Below, one piece after another: positions 32,801 through 46,068 of a stretch of DNA of 64,000 bases. The notes under the pieces were generated by a model, which saw nothing but the letters and a program-made list of their open reading frames with translations, was not told the DNA's origin and made no database searches. Position numbers and translations under genes: made by a program. The stretch comes from Macrostomum hystrix. Its lineage: Eukaryota; Platyhelminthes; Macrostomidae. The stretch is taken from positions 18,593,501 through 18,657,500 of the forward strand of contig CATNEN010000039.1 of the NCBI GenBank assembly GCA_950097015.1. Direction: 5' to 3'. Each line of letters begins with the position of its first letter. Position 1 is the first letter of the stretch.

Positions 32801-35420
32801 AGACACGGCAGAGATGAGACACGATGCGAGATAAGACACGGCAGAGATAAGACACGATGCGAGATAAGACACGGCAGAGATGAGACTCGTGAGAGATAAG
32901 ACACGGCAGAGATGAGACTCGTGAGAGATAAGACACGGCAGAGATGAGACTCGTGAGAGATAAGACACGGCAGAGATGAGACTCGTGAGAGATAAGACAC
33001 GGCAGAGATGAGACACGATGCGAGATAAGACACGGCAGAGATGAGACTCGTGAGAGATAAGACACGGCAGAGATGAGACTCGTGAGAGATAAGACACGGC
33101 AGAGATGAGACTCGTGAGAGATAAGACACGGCAGAGATGAGACTCGTGAGAGATAAGACACGGCAGAGATGAGACTCGTGAGAGATAAGACACGGCAGAG
33201 ATGAGACTCGTGAGAGATAAGACACGGCAGAGATAAGACACGATGCGAGATAAGACACGGCAGAGATGAGACTCGTGAGAGATAAGACACGGCAGAGATG
33301 AGACTCGTGAGAGATAAGACACGGCAGAGATGAGACTCGTGAGAGATGAGACACGGCAGAGATGAGACTCGTGAGAGATAAGACACGGCAGAGATAAGAC
33401 ACGATGCGAGATAAGACACGGCAGAGATGAGACTCGTGAGAGATAAACACGGCAGAGATAAGACACGGCAGAGATTGCCACGTCAGAGATAAGACACGGC
33501 AGAGATAAGACACGGCAGAGATAAGACTCGTGAGAGATAAGACACGGCAGAGATGAGACTCGTGAGAGATGAGACACGGCAGAGATGAGACTCGTGAGAG
33601 ATAAGACACGGCAGAGATAAGACACGATGCGAGATAAGACACGGCAGAGATGAGACTCGTGAGAGATAAGACACGGCAGAGATGAGACTCGTGAGAGATA
33701 AGACACGGCAGAGATAAGACACGATGCGAGATAAGACACGGCAGAGATGAGACTCGTGAGAGATAAGACACGGCAGAGATGAGACTCGTGAGAGATAAGA
33801 CACGGCAGAGATGAGACACGATGCGAGATAAGACACGGCAGAGATGAGACTCGTGAGAGATAAGACACGGCAGAGATGAGACTCGTGAGAGATAAGACAC
33901 GGCAGAGATGAGACTCGTGAGAGATAAGACACGGCAGAGATAAGACACGATGCGAGATAAGACACGGCAGAGATGAGACTCGTGAGAGATAAGACACGGC
34001 AGAGATGAGACTCGTGAGAGATAAGACACGGCAGAGATAAGACACGGCAGAGATTGCCACGTCAGAGATAAGACACGGCAGAGATAAGACACGGCAGAGA
34101 TAAGACACGGCAGAGATAAGACACGGCAGAGATAAGACACGGCAGAGATAAGACACAATGAGAGATTAGACACGGCAGAGATAAGACACAATGAGAGATT
34201 AGACACGGCAGAGATAAGACACAATGAGAGATTAGACACGGCAGAGATGAGACACGGCAGAGATGAGACTCGTGAGAGATAAGACACGGCAGAGATAAGA
34301 CACGGCAGAGATTGCCACGTCAGAGATAAGACACGGCAGAGATAAGACACGGGAGAGATAAGACACAATGAGAGATTAGACACGGCAGAGATAAGACACG
34401 GCAGAGATAAGACACAATGAGAGATTAGACACGGCAGAGATAAGACACAATGAGAGATTAGACACGGCAGAGATAAGACACAATGAGAGATTAGACACGG
34501 CAGAGATAAGACACAATGAGAGATTAGACACGGCAGAGATAAGACACAATGAGAGATTAGACACGGCAGAGATAAGACACAATGAGAGATTAGACACGGC
34601 AGAGATAAGACACAATGAGAGATTAGACACGGCAGAGATAAGACACGGCAGAGATAAGACACGATGCGAGATAAGACACGGCAGAGATGAGACTCGTGAG
34701 AGATAAGACACGGCAGAGATGAGACTCGTGAGAGATAAGACACGGCAGAGATGAGACACGGCAGAGATGAGACTCGTGAGAGATAAGACACGGCAGAGAT
34801 GAGACTCGTGAGAGATAAGACACGGCAGAGATGAGACACGGCAGAGATAAGACACGATGCGAGATAAGACACGGCAGAGATGAGACTCGTGAGAGATAAG
34901 ACACGGCAGAGATGAGACACGGCAGAGATAAGACACGATGCGAGATAAGACACGGCAGAGATGAGACTCGTGAGAGATAAGACACGGCAGAGATGAGACT
35001 CGTGAGAGATAAGACACGGCAGAGATGAGACACGGCAGAGATGAGACACGATGCGAGATAAGACACGGCAGAGATGAGACTCGTGAGAGATAAGACACGG
35101 CAGAGATGAGACACGGCAGAGATGAGACACGGGAGAGATAAGACACGGGAGAGATGAGACTCGTGAGAGATAAGACACGGCAGAGATTACCACGTCAGAG
35201 ATAAGACACGGGAGAGATAAGACACGGGAGAGATAAGACACGGCAGAGATAAGACACGGCAGAGATAAGACACGGGAGAGATAAGACACGGCAGAGATAA
35301 GACACGGGAGAGATAAGACACGGAAGAGATATGACACGGGAGAGATAAGACACGGAAGAGATATGACACAGCAGAGATTAGACATGGCAGAGATAAGTCA
35401 CGGGAGGTAAGTCACGGAAG
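29858..35420. repeat. 5.5-kb satellite with 16/17-bp unit, including a duplicated single-copy block
   Basis: The monomer is ACGGCAGAGATAAGAC (16 bp). Common variants are ACGGCAGAGATGAGAC, TCGTGAGAGATAAGAC, and 17-bp forms with ACAATGAGAGATTAGAC or ACGATGCGAGATAAGAC, for roughly 320 copies. A non-satellite segment at 29858-30012 recurs almost unchanged at 31187-31340, so the first ~1.33 kb has been duplicated in tandem. An ATTGCCACGTCAGAGATAAG variant punctuates the later part (about 33473, 34054, 34313, 35185). The right edge (35320-35420) decays gradually. The reverse complement of the monomer has no stop codon in any frame, which explains very long spurious minus-strand frames. Confidence 0.97.
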
Positions 35421-37440
35421 AGGCAAGTGTAGAGATGGTATTGAGGTCAGATAAAGGAGAGTATAAGGGGCCGCTGAGCTGTGAGCTTATAGAATCATAA
35501 ACAATATGCGCCGTACCTATTTATAGCTTTTGCTTCAGCTGAAGGTTTAGACCAGGGAAGCCTATACGCGACGTGTTGGGCAAGAAGAAAATACGAGGTT
35601 AAAGAGATGCTGTTTTTACTGTTTTGATTATGTTTTTCTCTTTGTGGCTTTATATATATTTTTTACTGGATCCGAAATTCAGTATGATAGACATTTTTTA
35701 TCTAAGACCGAACCTTAAAGTTTACGAACATGCACATTACATAAAACATAACACACCACTTCATTTTAAGTTTCAGCTTTTCACAGTTTTTTGTTTATAA
35801 AAAAGCGGCCTGTGGCAATTAGGCAGGAAATTTTTGCATCCATTTTAAAACTGAATGGGCTAAAACCTTGGCAACGTGAGACTATTGAGTTTACAGCCAC
35901 AAAAGCAAAAGCTGCAAAGAACCACTCGATTCTCTCTGTCCCCCTATAAAGCGGCAATCGATTTTTTGCAACCTAGCTGCGCATGTGTATCCTTGCATCT
36001 TTACCGTTAGCTGTACAAACTAGCAACAGGAGAGGCGGACTAATTCAGCGCACTCTGCGGATCTGGGAGAGGAGGGAGAGGCCTTCCATACTCTATTCTT
36101 CCTCCACTAGTGCGCTTCATTGTTCCTATTATCCTTGACTTATGAAAGCAAACAGTCAGGTAACAGCCTCCTATACGCACCTGTGCATACAATCCTGCGT
36201 GCAACCACAAAGAAGCCTAGAGCCCCGTTTTCAAATCCCATTCTATGTTCTATCTAAGCCTATGCATTGTCTACGCATTGGCCCGCGCGAGTACATCTCC
36301 CATCTCTAGACAGAAATATCTGTCTGCCTATCTAGCCCTATAATGAAAGAATGAAACAATACAAAGGATGAGGAAGGGACAAAGCGGTAGGAAGCGAAGT
36401 CTTTCTCTCGTCCCAGTTGAGATGTTTAGACGTTGTTGCCATAGTAACCGGCCAGCCCTCTCTCTCCGCCCGATGGAAACCGAAGAGTGGGGAAGGGTGC
36501 AGGGCTGCTAGAACACGCAGGAAAAAGGCTGTGAGAGAGCTTAGTGCAGACCCACCAGAAGACCGTTTTGTCATTTACGGGATCTATAAAACTTTATCCT
36601 CCCGCTCGCTGCAGTATAACTATTTATTCCGCTGCACGATGAAAAATGATTAGACGCATTGTGTCTCTATCGAGCTAAATTGAAGCAATAATGCTGATAA
36701 CAATTAAACAGGATGGGGAATGACAAAATGATGGTGCTGCAGATTAAAGCTGGGTTCAGCGTCACTGGAAATTAGTATCGATTAACTAAGCTTACCCTGA
36801 AATTGTAATTTAGCTCTCTGTAGTCTACTCTCGAGTTCTGGTTCTTTGACTACGCTGAAAATCTATTTAACTCGCTGAAGTGAAACCTTTCAAGTCAACG
36901 TCAAGTTGACTGATTGCAACCCGACACAATGCAACGACAAAACGACACAATAACAGTGCAAGTTAGGAAGAATTCGTAAGAACGCTCTTTCAAAGAGTTC
37001 AATCAAGCGTGTCCATTTCCAAACTGCCAAATAATGGAGCGTCAAATAATTTACTGCGCACCATAAGTCAGTATATTTCCATCTTTAGAATGCGCTTTCA
37101 CAAGAAATAACTAAGGTAAAAGTGTAGAAACACATCAGTAATACATTGAATACCGTAGAGAATTTAGACGAGAAGCAACACATTTTTCCCAACTTTGCAA
37201 GACGTAAAGTACAAGATCAAAGGCAAAGATACCGGGTTGGTTTCTTTACTTCTAAGGGGAATGCAGTGGTTAACAAAAAAACAACAAATCTTGAAAGAAT
37301 CTTGATTGACTCGTAAAGGAATGCGACTAGGTTTTATTTTTACCATGAAATCTTACCTCCTCTTACCTTGTCCCTTTCTGTATTCGTTTGAAGACAATGG
37401 CATTTGGTGTAAAAATAATAAATAAATCCACTTTACTTAC
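35421..37440. other. Intergenic region downstream of the satellite
   Basis: No gene was recognised. It is A/T-rich with a modestly G/C-richer patch near 36370-36570 that is open on both strands but without motifs. It probably includes the 3' flank of the lectin/mucin gene. Confidence 0.4.
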
Positions 37441-37481
37441 CACAATAAAATATGCCACATGTGCTGCACCGCTTAATAGAT

Positions 37482-40400
37482 CACATGCAAGACTTTTTAC
37501 CTGGAAAGAGAGAAATATAAATAATTCATTTAGTTACAAACATTAACAACTCTTACAGGTTGATGATGTGCTAGATGCTGTTGCACTAGAACTCTGCGTT
37601 GTACTCGAACTCGGTGTTGTTGCACTTGAACTCTGTGCTGTTGTACTAGAGTTGCTTGCTGTTGTACTAGAGTTGCTTGCTGTTGTACTAGAGTTGCTTG
37701 CTGTTGTACTAGAGTTGCTTGCTGTTGTACTAGAGTTGCTTGCTGTTGTACTAGAGTTGATTGCTGTTGTACTAGTGCTCGCTGTGGTTGTAGTATGGGT
37801 GGAAGTCGGTGCTGTCGTAGTTTGGTATACAGTCGAACTTGATATCTCTACCGTTACTGTGGTGGCATCAGATGTGACCTTTGTGGTATCAACCGTAGTA
37901 GAAGTTGGCGTAGAAGTGGTAGTTTCAACCACAAGCGTAGTTGTGGGTACCGGAGTGGTGGTTGCAGTTGTTGGAATTGGAGTTGTTGTCATAGAGCAGT
38001 TGATGTAAGATCCAATACAAAGATCTAGGGTGTCATTTACATAGCTGTACTGCACAGGCACCCACTGACCGCTGTCATTGCAGTAGAGTATCTGGAAAAC
38101 TCTGACATCCGCCGAACAGTTTATAAGGATCTGGCTAGCCGGTGGAAACTTGCTCGAGTTGTAGTATGTGACCCACGTGTCCGTAAGGTTACTCTTTAGT
38201 CCTGTGGGCATGGACATTGGTGGAAATAGAGCTTCAGGCGATGGACAAGTTGCATAGTTGCAGCTGAGACTTGTTCCTTCCCACTGAAGCGACGGATTGT
38301 TCTTGTTGATCGGGCATCGAAGTGTACTTGTCTGTCCGATGCTTGTCCATAGCCGGTCACTAACGCGCGGCTCGGTGCAACGAACGCTGACAGTCGAGTT
38401 AGGAGGGAATGCTGGGCTGCTAATATTGTATCCAGACCATGTTGTGCCTAACGACGTTATTTCGAAGCCTTGATCAACAAGCCAGGAGCTATTGCGAGAG
38501 CACGGTGGAAATTCCGTGAATCTGCAAACCGCATCGATGGTCTCATCCAGTGTTGTGATATTGCTGTTGTTCCAAACCTGGGACAACGTGGCGCCCAAGT
38601 AGGTATTCGATACACTGTAGCCATAGGTATAATCACCAGTTAGAACGCACTTAATATTTATACTCGGGTTGAGGTTAAACGTGCTGGCATTTGTGGAGCA
38701 TTGCACCATTATGCCTTCGTTCTGAGTCAGGAAAGTTTTTCCAATGCGATCGTTGATGGATTTTAAGTATTTGAAGTCGCTAGCATTGCACTTAATCGGC
38801 TCGCATTTCAGTAGCTTGGTGCTTGTGGTCGTCTTATCGCAAACCTGAATTGTTGTGCTGTTAGCAAAACTGGCTACGGAATAAGTCCAAGTCGGTTGGG
38901 TGCACGCAATCTCATTTGAAATCGCGCTACCTGGTTCGAATGCGTCATCCACCTTAATTAGTGTGGCTCCGGGCTTACAAATGAGCGTCATCTTGGTTCC
39001 GTTGGCGATATACGGCCGATCGTTGCTTAGTGAGGACCCATCTGGGCCGGAAGCGTTCAGATACGCTTGGTTGTAGGGGTAAGAGAAGTCAACGATTTTA
39101 CGAGAGTCACAATAGTTGCTAATGCAGAGGTCAGAATTCATGATCGATGACCAATCAGGTCCGTGACCGGTTAGTGAACACATCGACTGAATCATTGTTG
39201 TATCATTGCCCAAATAAGTTGTGTTGTAACCGTTGCATGAGAAAAATACAGCGGATTGTGTTGAGAACTTTCCACTCAGATCCAAAGGACAGCTGCCGTT
39301 TAGGACGTCGACACTAAAAGATGAGTCAGTTTGGTTGTTGCTAACAGTACCGCTTATGTATCCGTTAGAATAATTAGGAATGCCATTACATCTTGTTGAG
39401 TCTGAAAATTATTTCAGGGGACAACTCATTAATTGGATCGATGAACATATTAAAGAGTAAAATAACGTTTTTTTGTTGAAAATCAAGTTGTGTTACTCAC
39501 TGAACTGACACACAACGGAAGCATTCGAACAATTGCCGATTACCAGCGATAAACTGGCATTGTTGTTTGTGGAATCGATTCTAATGAAGGCGCACTGTTC
39601 CATGTCATAGCGCACGCTTGAAGATTGTAGCAGCTGCTTAGACAGGGCTTCCCCTATTGAGCTCTTTGACCCATAAATAGACTCGTTGTCTGCCCAGTTC
39701 CACTGCTGAAACTCGAATGCGTTCACCCAAGCAGATTCTCCAGCTGACAACGAACCGCTTACATCTGAACTTGGGAGACTTTTAGAAGAGGCTTTGCATT
39801 CATCGACTGCTTGCTGAAATGTCCTGAGGGCGGTTGTTCCTGAAGTATTCGAAGAGCCACAGAGAAGCTTCGTGTTCATCGCTATTGAGCAGTCAGTGAC
39901 AGTGTAAGACGTCGATGTAGCAATAACACAGTGAATTGTTTCCGTTCCGGCACTTGCTACGACAGGCGACAAAACTGTGTACGAACTCGCGTTCCACATA
40001 AACTGACGCGAGCCAGTTGATGCAGCTTTTCTTATTCCAGCAAAATAATATGATGTGCTGAAATAGAAGTGAGATTTTGTGCGTCGACAAAATTTTGTGA
40101 GTAAACTGCTCTCGTTGCTCAAGTATCTATAATTTTGTTACGATTATTATGAACTGCAAAAATGATCAAAAAGAATTCTTTTATTGAGTGGTAAAAGTAT
40201 GAGTAAGCGTATGCTATTAAATTACTGAATTAAATTCAGTAAATAATGTCTGTGAATACTTGCCTAATTACATGCATGGCTAACTTATCTTTTTTATATA
40301 AAAATATCTTGATAGTGTGCTACCTCAACCATTTTTACTACCTGATTAGACTAAGGCGCTTTTTATGTACTGGAAACTCCATTTCTAGCTCGGAATTACC

Positions 40401-42445
40401 TCGACATATTAACGACTCTGTACGGCAGGAGTGCATTCTCATTCAGCAATTCGAGGAGGCCGTCCTTCATTGGCATCGATCCGTTGCACTTCTGCTTGGC
40501 TTTGTCAAAGGAGACACCCGAGCTGCCTACAAGCGGCCAGAAGCTGTGACAGTAGTTGTTCTGGCAAATCTGGTCGCTAACGGCGGCAGCTGCAATGTCC
40601 GATAGAATATAGTGAAATTTATCATTATCATACCAGCTTCATTAAACCTTGAAAGTGTAAAGCAGGATTTACTGATTTCTTGGTAGCAGATGTAGTTGGT
40701 TTGGCTTGCTGGACAAGGCTGCCAGGTTAGGGAGTTGTTTGAGCTAATCATTGCGCAAGCGAACTGGTTCGAATCTCTGTAGGGAGGAGCCGACTCAACC
40801 ATGGATAGAACTTCATTTGTTGTGTTGAATATGTACGGCTGTGAGCAGGCAGTTGCCCCGATGAAGTATTTAGTCGAGTCATGCTTTGGCAAATAGTTGA
40901 TGTAGTCGCTGCAAAGTTGTACATTTAGAAAAAAATTCAACGCCACTATAACATGACTCAAAATTACTTGAGGTAATTGATAGAATGAGTCCATGAGACA
41001 TTATTGGCTAACTATCAAGTTGCAGATTAGCAAATATTTTGACCAATCGATGATAGCGACTCACCGCAACGGTGCTTCCTCCGTAGCGTTGGCAGCTGTG
41101 GCAATTTTCGAGTTCACTATGCCGTCGCAGTTGGTTAAAAACGAACTGATGGGGTTGGAGGTTGAAGCCGGGAAAAAGCACTTGCCGATTTCCGGGTAGC
41201 AAAGCTCTAAAATAGACAGGTACAGTTTTCATTTGAAACTTTGAGATTTGTTAGGAGGGTCGGTGGCAGAGCGGTTATCGCGTTTGCCTCTCGCACCACG
41301 GTACCTAAGTTCGATTCCACGGCGAGGCCACATTTATTTAGGGCGCAGCCGTGGAGAGAAGGCTTGGGGTCTTGTCTTGCAATTTACGCCCTTTAGCGCC
41401 AACCTCCGAGGCACAGTGAAATTTTACACTGCCCGACGATGAGAAGGTCAGGGCAGATGTGCACACCTGTGTGAGCGTGTGTCTGCGTACAGTATCTGTG
41501 TGCGTGTGTGCTCAGGAGTCAGCGAAATGGGCTTGGAATTCCCTCCTCGCTGACTGCGGGTCTAGTGTCACTAAAAAATGTGCCATTGCCCGCAGCCCTC
41601 CTGCAATTATTATTATTATTATTGAGATTCGTTGTAAAAGGCACAATATTAATGAGCGATTATTTATTCTGACACTCGTATACTTCTGACGGATTTGAAA
41701 GGCTGTACTTTTCAAGCTAGGGATTATGAGTGTTTTTTTATAATAAATTGCATCGATTTTCAGTACCATGAACTTTTGACAGGTTTAAGCAATATTCCAG
41801 TCGGTTGAAATGAGACCAGTTACAATTTATTTTGCACTCACTGCTGCTAGATGTGACGCTGGAGTCGGAACCGAGTGCTATTTCGCAGAGTGCTTTGTTA
41901 CTGTCCGTGGTGGCGGCGAAGCTGTAGGTGACACCGGTTGAACCACGAGTTACCGTAGCCAACTTACCAGTTGAGCCTGCGGTAAATGACATCGAGGCGA
42001 CGCGGCTTAGGTTTTGCGACCAGCAAGCGCTTGATGACACCACAGGGTAGGGCGCAGAAGCGGCGCCAACCCAGTAAGATCTGGAAATATTAGGAATTCA
42101 TTTTTGCATGATCTAGTGAACTACATTCGCTAGATTAGAACTGAATTCTGTGTTGATGACCATGCAAATTTTGATTACTTACCCATCGCTAGGCGAGAGC
42201 AGCTGGTTTATGTTGTCGCGCAGGATCTGCAATGTCGTCAGGTTGAGTAGTCGGCAAGCGGGCGGCGGCGTGTTGCATGCTGCGATGGTGCTGGAAACCA
42301 GCTGGAATGTGTGACACCAGTCGGTATTGTTCGGGCAGGTGCTGCGGCTGCAGCTTACAGCCTGGCCAGACACAGGGTCAATTGTGGCTAGTAGAAGCAG
42401 CGCCAGCAGTGCTGGCATGAGTAACAATGTCTTTCTCGCGGACAT
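37482..42445 (-). CDS. Secreted protein with C-type-lectin-like modules, CCP-like modules and mucin tail
   Basis: The exons are 42445-42183, 42080-41842, 41206-41065, 40908-40673, 40589-40400, 40057-39501, 39401-37557 and a short last one from 37500. Every join is in phase at GT-AG sites; the product is about 1,160 aa. The signal peptide MSARKTLLLMPALLALLLLA is clear. Four degenerate C-type-lectin-like domains follow (about residues 30-165, 168-293, 294-455, 456-540). They are recognised by FDKAKQKC or FQQAVDEC starts, YWVGA / YFIGA / YYFAG cores and a final paired Cys. The classical Ca/sugar motifs EPN, QPD and WND are not seen. Residues about 543-1000 are Cys-rich with CCP-like spacing, and the end is Thr/Ser-rich. 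The last codons (STCKKSCM) depend on the final splice. No transmembrane segment was found; probably a secreted mucus or defence glycoprotein (inference). Confidence 0.78.
37618..37775 (-). repeat. 21-bp coding minisatellite in the mucin tail
   Basis: About six in-frame 21-bp units encode the repeat STTASNS, a Ser/Thr-dense sequence suited to O-glycosylation. The units are nearly identical at the nucleotide level, so copy number is likely variable between alleles. Confidence 0.9.
41255..41621 (+). mobile_element. tRNA-derived SINE, copy 6 (full length)
   Basis: It is the best-preserved copy. The head has TGGCAGAGCGGTTATCGCG and AGTTCGATTCC, nearly a canonical B box. The body is complete, ending CCCGCAGCCCTCCTGCAATT and an (ATT)n tail. 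The flanks TTGAGATTTGTT (41241-41252) and TTGAGATTCGTT (41622-41633) form a target duplication with one difference. It lies inside the second intron of the lectin/mucin gene, antisense to it. Confidence 0.93.
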
Positions 42446-45400
42446 TGGCACGGCTAGCTTGGATCTTGTTAGAGTGTCCAAAAATGGAGCGAAGCTATAC
42501 AATGCGATGCTACAGCAGTTTTGCAAGTCGGAAAACCGGCTGTGGCGGGCAGGAGTCTGTACCGCCGAGGTGGGAAGCAAAGGCTTCGAGCGCCGCTGGG
42601 GGGACAGCTTTTTAATCCTGCAGCGCGGTGGCGCCCGATAGGCCGGGCGTGGCTTGGGGTTGGCGCTGACTCCAGCCGCGTTTCATTCTTTGTAATGGAG
42701 TGAACTGAGAGAAGCTGAGTTGCCTGCATGCTAGCTGCTTTTGCAACGGGATTGTTTATTCTGACTCTAGGCAGCCCCCAAACGTTACGGAGGGCGTGAG
42801 GAGAGAGGCAGAGAGGCAAAAAAGAGAGACATCAGTCGCCGGGTGTGAGCAGAACTGTTGCTAGGGCGAAAAGGTATTATACTATCTAAAAATCCACTCG
42901 GAGAATGGCCAATGGAAATGGGTTGCTTAGAGTTGACCTGCCCCCGCATCGTTTGCAAATGCTTCCTCCGCATATTCCATGGCGATGTGACAACTGTCCG
43001 TTGCAGCGCTGAGTCCAGACTTTTACTGTCAGTGCTTGTTGCCTATTTCCATTCCTTCATCTCTATCGCTGCATAGGCAGTTCAGTTCCGCTGCAGTTCC
43101 GCTGCAGCTCTGGCCAAACTCAAATAGATCGCCCTGAGGAAAACAGTGTTATCTCTCGGTAGGATATTTCTGATAGCTTCTGCATTTATCCGTGTTGACT
43201 TACGCAGCATGCAATTTGTCCCATTGCTTATTAACATCCCTCTTAGTGCTAACATCCCCCAAAAAACCCAGTATACAGGACAGGATTTAGCCATCCATTA
43301 ACCTAAAGCCATAAAGAAGCGACAAGAAATGATATGAAGAAATAGTGCAGCTTAAAACTGTCTTCAAAAGTGGATGGAATTTCGAATAATCAAAATATTC
43401 TACAATAGTACTCCAAGTGGATTTGCATTCAAGTGGAGACGCTCTTGAAGATCTGGGGTCCTAGGACAGAATCCTTGCCTAGCTTGTTGGGACAGAAGCA
43501 CTTGAAAGCTAAAAATCATCTGCTTTCTATAGTTAAGTCGTCTGAATTCTTCTCAATCCAATTATCACGTAGCTGCACCGTCGATTGGTTGTCATGGCCA
43601 CATCTGAAAACAGAAGGATAAGGTATGTTTTGTTTTAACCTATTGCAAACAAAGCACCATTGTCTTTCTAGACTGTCAGTATATTTTCAGAACTATTCAA
43701 ACGAATTCTCGCTGCTGCTGATACGAATTTTCCACCACTTTCAGATCCGATGTAGACAGCGCCATTGTTAGCTCACGTTTAGTTTTCCGTTAAAAAAAAT
43801 AATAGATCTGATTGTCTCGATTTAAAAATGATTAAGCTCAATCTAGCGAGCTAAACTGGGGGTAGGAGGCGGAGTATCAGAGCATCACAGCGACAAACCA
43901 TAGCCTGATGCAGGTCTCCCCATGGCAGGTGAGTACAGATGAAGCTTGAGAACAAATTAATGTGCCAGGTGGCTGGCTCGCATAATTACGACTACCTGCA
44001 TCAATAAAAACGATTGGCAAAAAGCATTGCAGTTTTAGATATTTGCAAATGGCTAAATACATGAAGATTTGTCTCATTTTCGAAGTTCATTTTGGATCTT
44101 AAAGGAAGCCGATTGTTGCAGGCCTTGAATGTCTATGGCCACAACTTCCTATATCTGACTTGATAAACCTTTCATAAGTTTGGACCATAGACAGTTGAAG
44201 CGTATACCAAACATGGACTGACGATTTCGCTGTATAATAATGCTTGTTTTTACCCTAGAAGAGTGCGGCAACGCCTCAATGATGTGTATTCGATATCCCT
44301 ACAGGTGATCCATGACTATGCGTTGTCTCACGATAATAACAGCAAAATAATTAGTCTTAACTAGTCAAACAGATGTAGTCAATGATGTCGACGCACGCCT
44401 TTATCGTGCACTTAAAAGCCGTGCGTCATCTCTCCATTGGTTCACATATGGCCATTCCCCCTGAAAATATAGTCTGTATAGACAACACTCAACGAAACGC
44501 ACATTTGAAGAAAAAATTATCAATTACTTCCACTTCCTTTTAGACTATTTTCAAAGTTTTGTTTTCTCTTGAAAGCTGATAAGAGTGCTCAAGTGCTCAA
44601 AAAAAAATTATCGAAAAAGAACAGAAAGAGCGCGGACGAACAGACGAATCTTGTTTGCTTCTTGCAGCAGTTGCATGGCAACTAAAGTTGACGAATACTA
44701 GGACTTGAACAAACGTGCCTACTTGCAGTAGTAGAGTTGCATTGTGCCATGTACCAACTTAGGCAGGTAAAACTGCTTAGTAACGACGCAACGAACGATA
44801 ACGGGCGATGAAAGATCCATGCCGTGACAAATCATTAGCAAGTCGCTTTATGGAAGTGAAAAGCTGAAAACGTGATAATTACCTCTCTGATATTCTATAA
44901 AATTCTAGCTCATTAAAAGCTTTGCTTTGAACTGATTCCACTTCGAACTAAAATTCAACTCGTGCACTAATCAAAAGAACGGATTGAGGTCTAAGCCGTC
45001 TGGGCTTTTTTCTGGATTTCATTCTTGTTCCGTCTTCCCAAAGACTGTCTGGGGCAAGTGTCCCAATTTTCCGAACCTACCAGTCTAACTATGAGTACTA
45101 TAACTTGAGTTCATTGATGCACTGCTCCGCAATAAAAATCCATAATAAGTTAAAGCTGATTCGGTTGCGATCAAAAGCGGAAACTGTTTTTACGACATTT
45201 AACGCACAATATACTAAATGTACTTTGAATAATTTCTAAGATAAAACTAGATTAAACAGAACTAAGTAATCAGTAATCGTGTCCAGCGGTTCAGTTCGGA
45301 GTTACAACAATCTCAACCCAAGGGAACCAAGGTCACTGAGCATGAAAATTAATTAATTTTTCACATCGCTTCAGTTCAGCCAGCTGTAAAATGGACAAAA

Positions 45401-45935
45401 GCCCTTAGCTGGGGTAGAAACTTGGGTAGTTGTGGCTGCCTTGCCCCAGTCCATGGACCGGGTACAAATTATTGAAATTTTCCAGAGCTGTACACCAGAA
45501 TAGAATTACTCGTTCATTAAATTTAGTCTTCGCAGTGCGAGATCGTCTTTACGGCTCGGGTTCGTGAGGGGAGCAGGATAGCAGAATTAATAAATAGCGG
45601 AGGGAGGGAGAGGGAGGAGCGAAACTCACCAGCCAATCCGCGTGCATGGCGGGGTAGGCCTGACTGGCAAAACAAAAGGCTGGGTAGAACTGGAGGGGGC
45701 GACGCTGAGCAGAGCTGATTGGATCATAAAAAGGGGGAGTGGGGCAGAGCCACACAGGAATGCAAGAAACGCGAGGAGGGCAGAAGGGCCAGCCAATCCG
45801 CACAGGGCCAGGGGCACAAACAAAAGTGTGAGGGCAGTTCCGAACTGGCTCGGCTGACCAGGCAGAGGGATGTCAAGTATAGACACGGGCACTATGCAGT
45901 ACATAAAAATCAATTAAACTAACAACCTTTATCAT
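42446..45935. other. Intergenic region between the lectin/mucin and arrestin genes
   Basis: The first ~200 bases hold the likely 5' UTR and promoter of the lectin/mucin gene. The rest is mostly A/T-rich with a purine-rich, G/C-richer patch at about 45540-45870. Frames there are open on both strands but show no motifs. No further gene is supported. Confidence 0.4.
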
Positions 45936-45939
45936 ATTT

Positions 45940-46068
45940 TTTGCAGGAGGGCTGTGGGCACTGTCACACCGTTTTGTGACAGCAGACCCGCAGCCATGGA
46001 GAGGCAATTCTGCATGTACGACTAACTCCTGAGCACACAGATACTGTACGCAGGCACTCAATTACGCA
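45940..46068 (-). mobile_element. tRNA-derived SINE, copy 7 (tail fragment)
   Basis: The minus-strand tail end is recognisable: AGGAGGGCTGTGGGCACTG, GCAGACCCGCAGCCA, GAGGCAATTCTGC and CTCCTGAGCACACAGATACTG. The copy breaks off near 46068, before the middle body and head. Confidence 0.75.

Noticed and set aside
30000-35385. Minus-strand open frames up to 1103 codons repeating SLPCLISAVSYL-like peptides
   Set aside because: The satellite monomer has no stop codon in any minus-strand frame, all three frames are open at once, and there is no start context, splice pattern or domain.
41255-41330. Functional tRNA gene
   Set aside because: The tRNA-like head has diverged box sequences, continues into a shared SINE body, recurs about ten times and is flanked by target duplications.
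45549-45913. Open frames on both strands in a G/C-richer patch
   Set aside because: Low-complexity purine/pyrimidine bias explains them; no motif, start context or splice sites.
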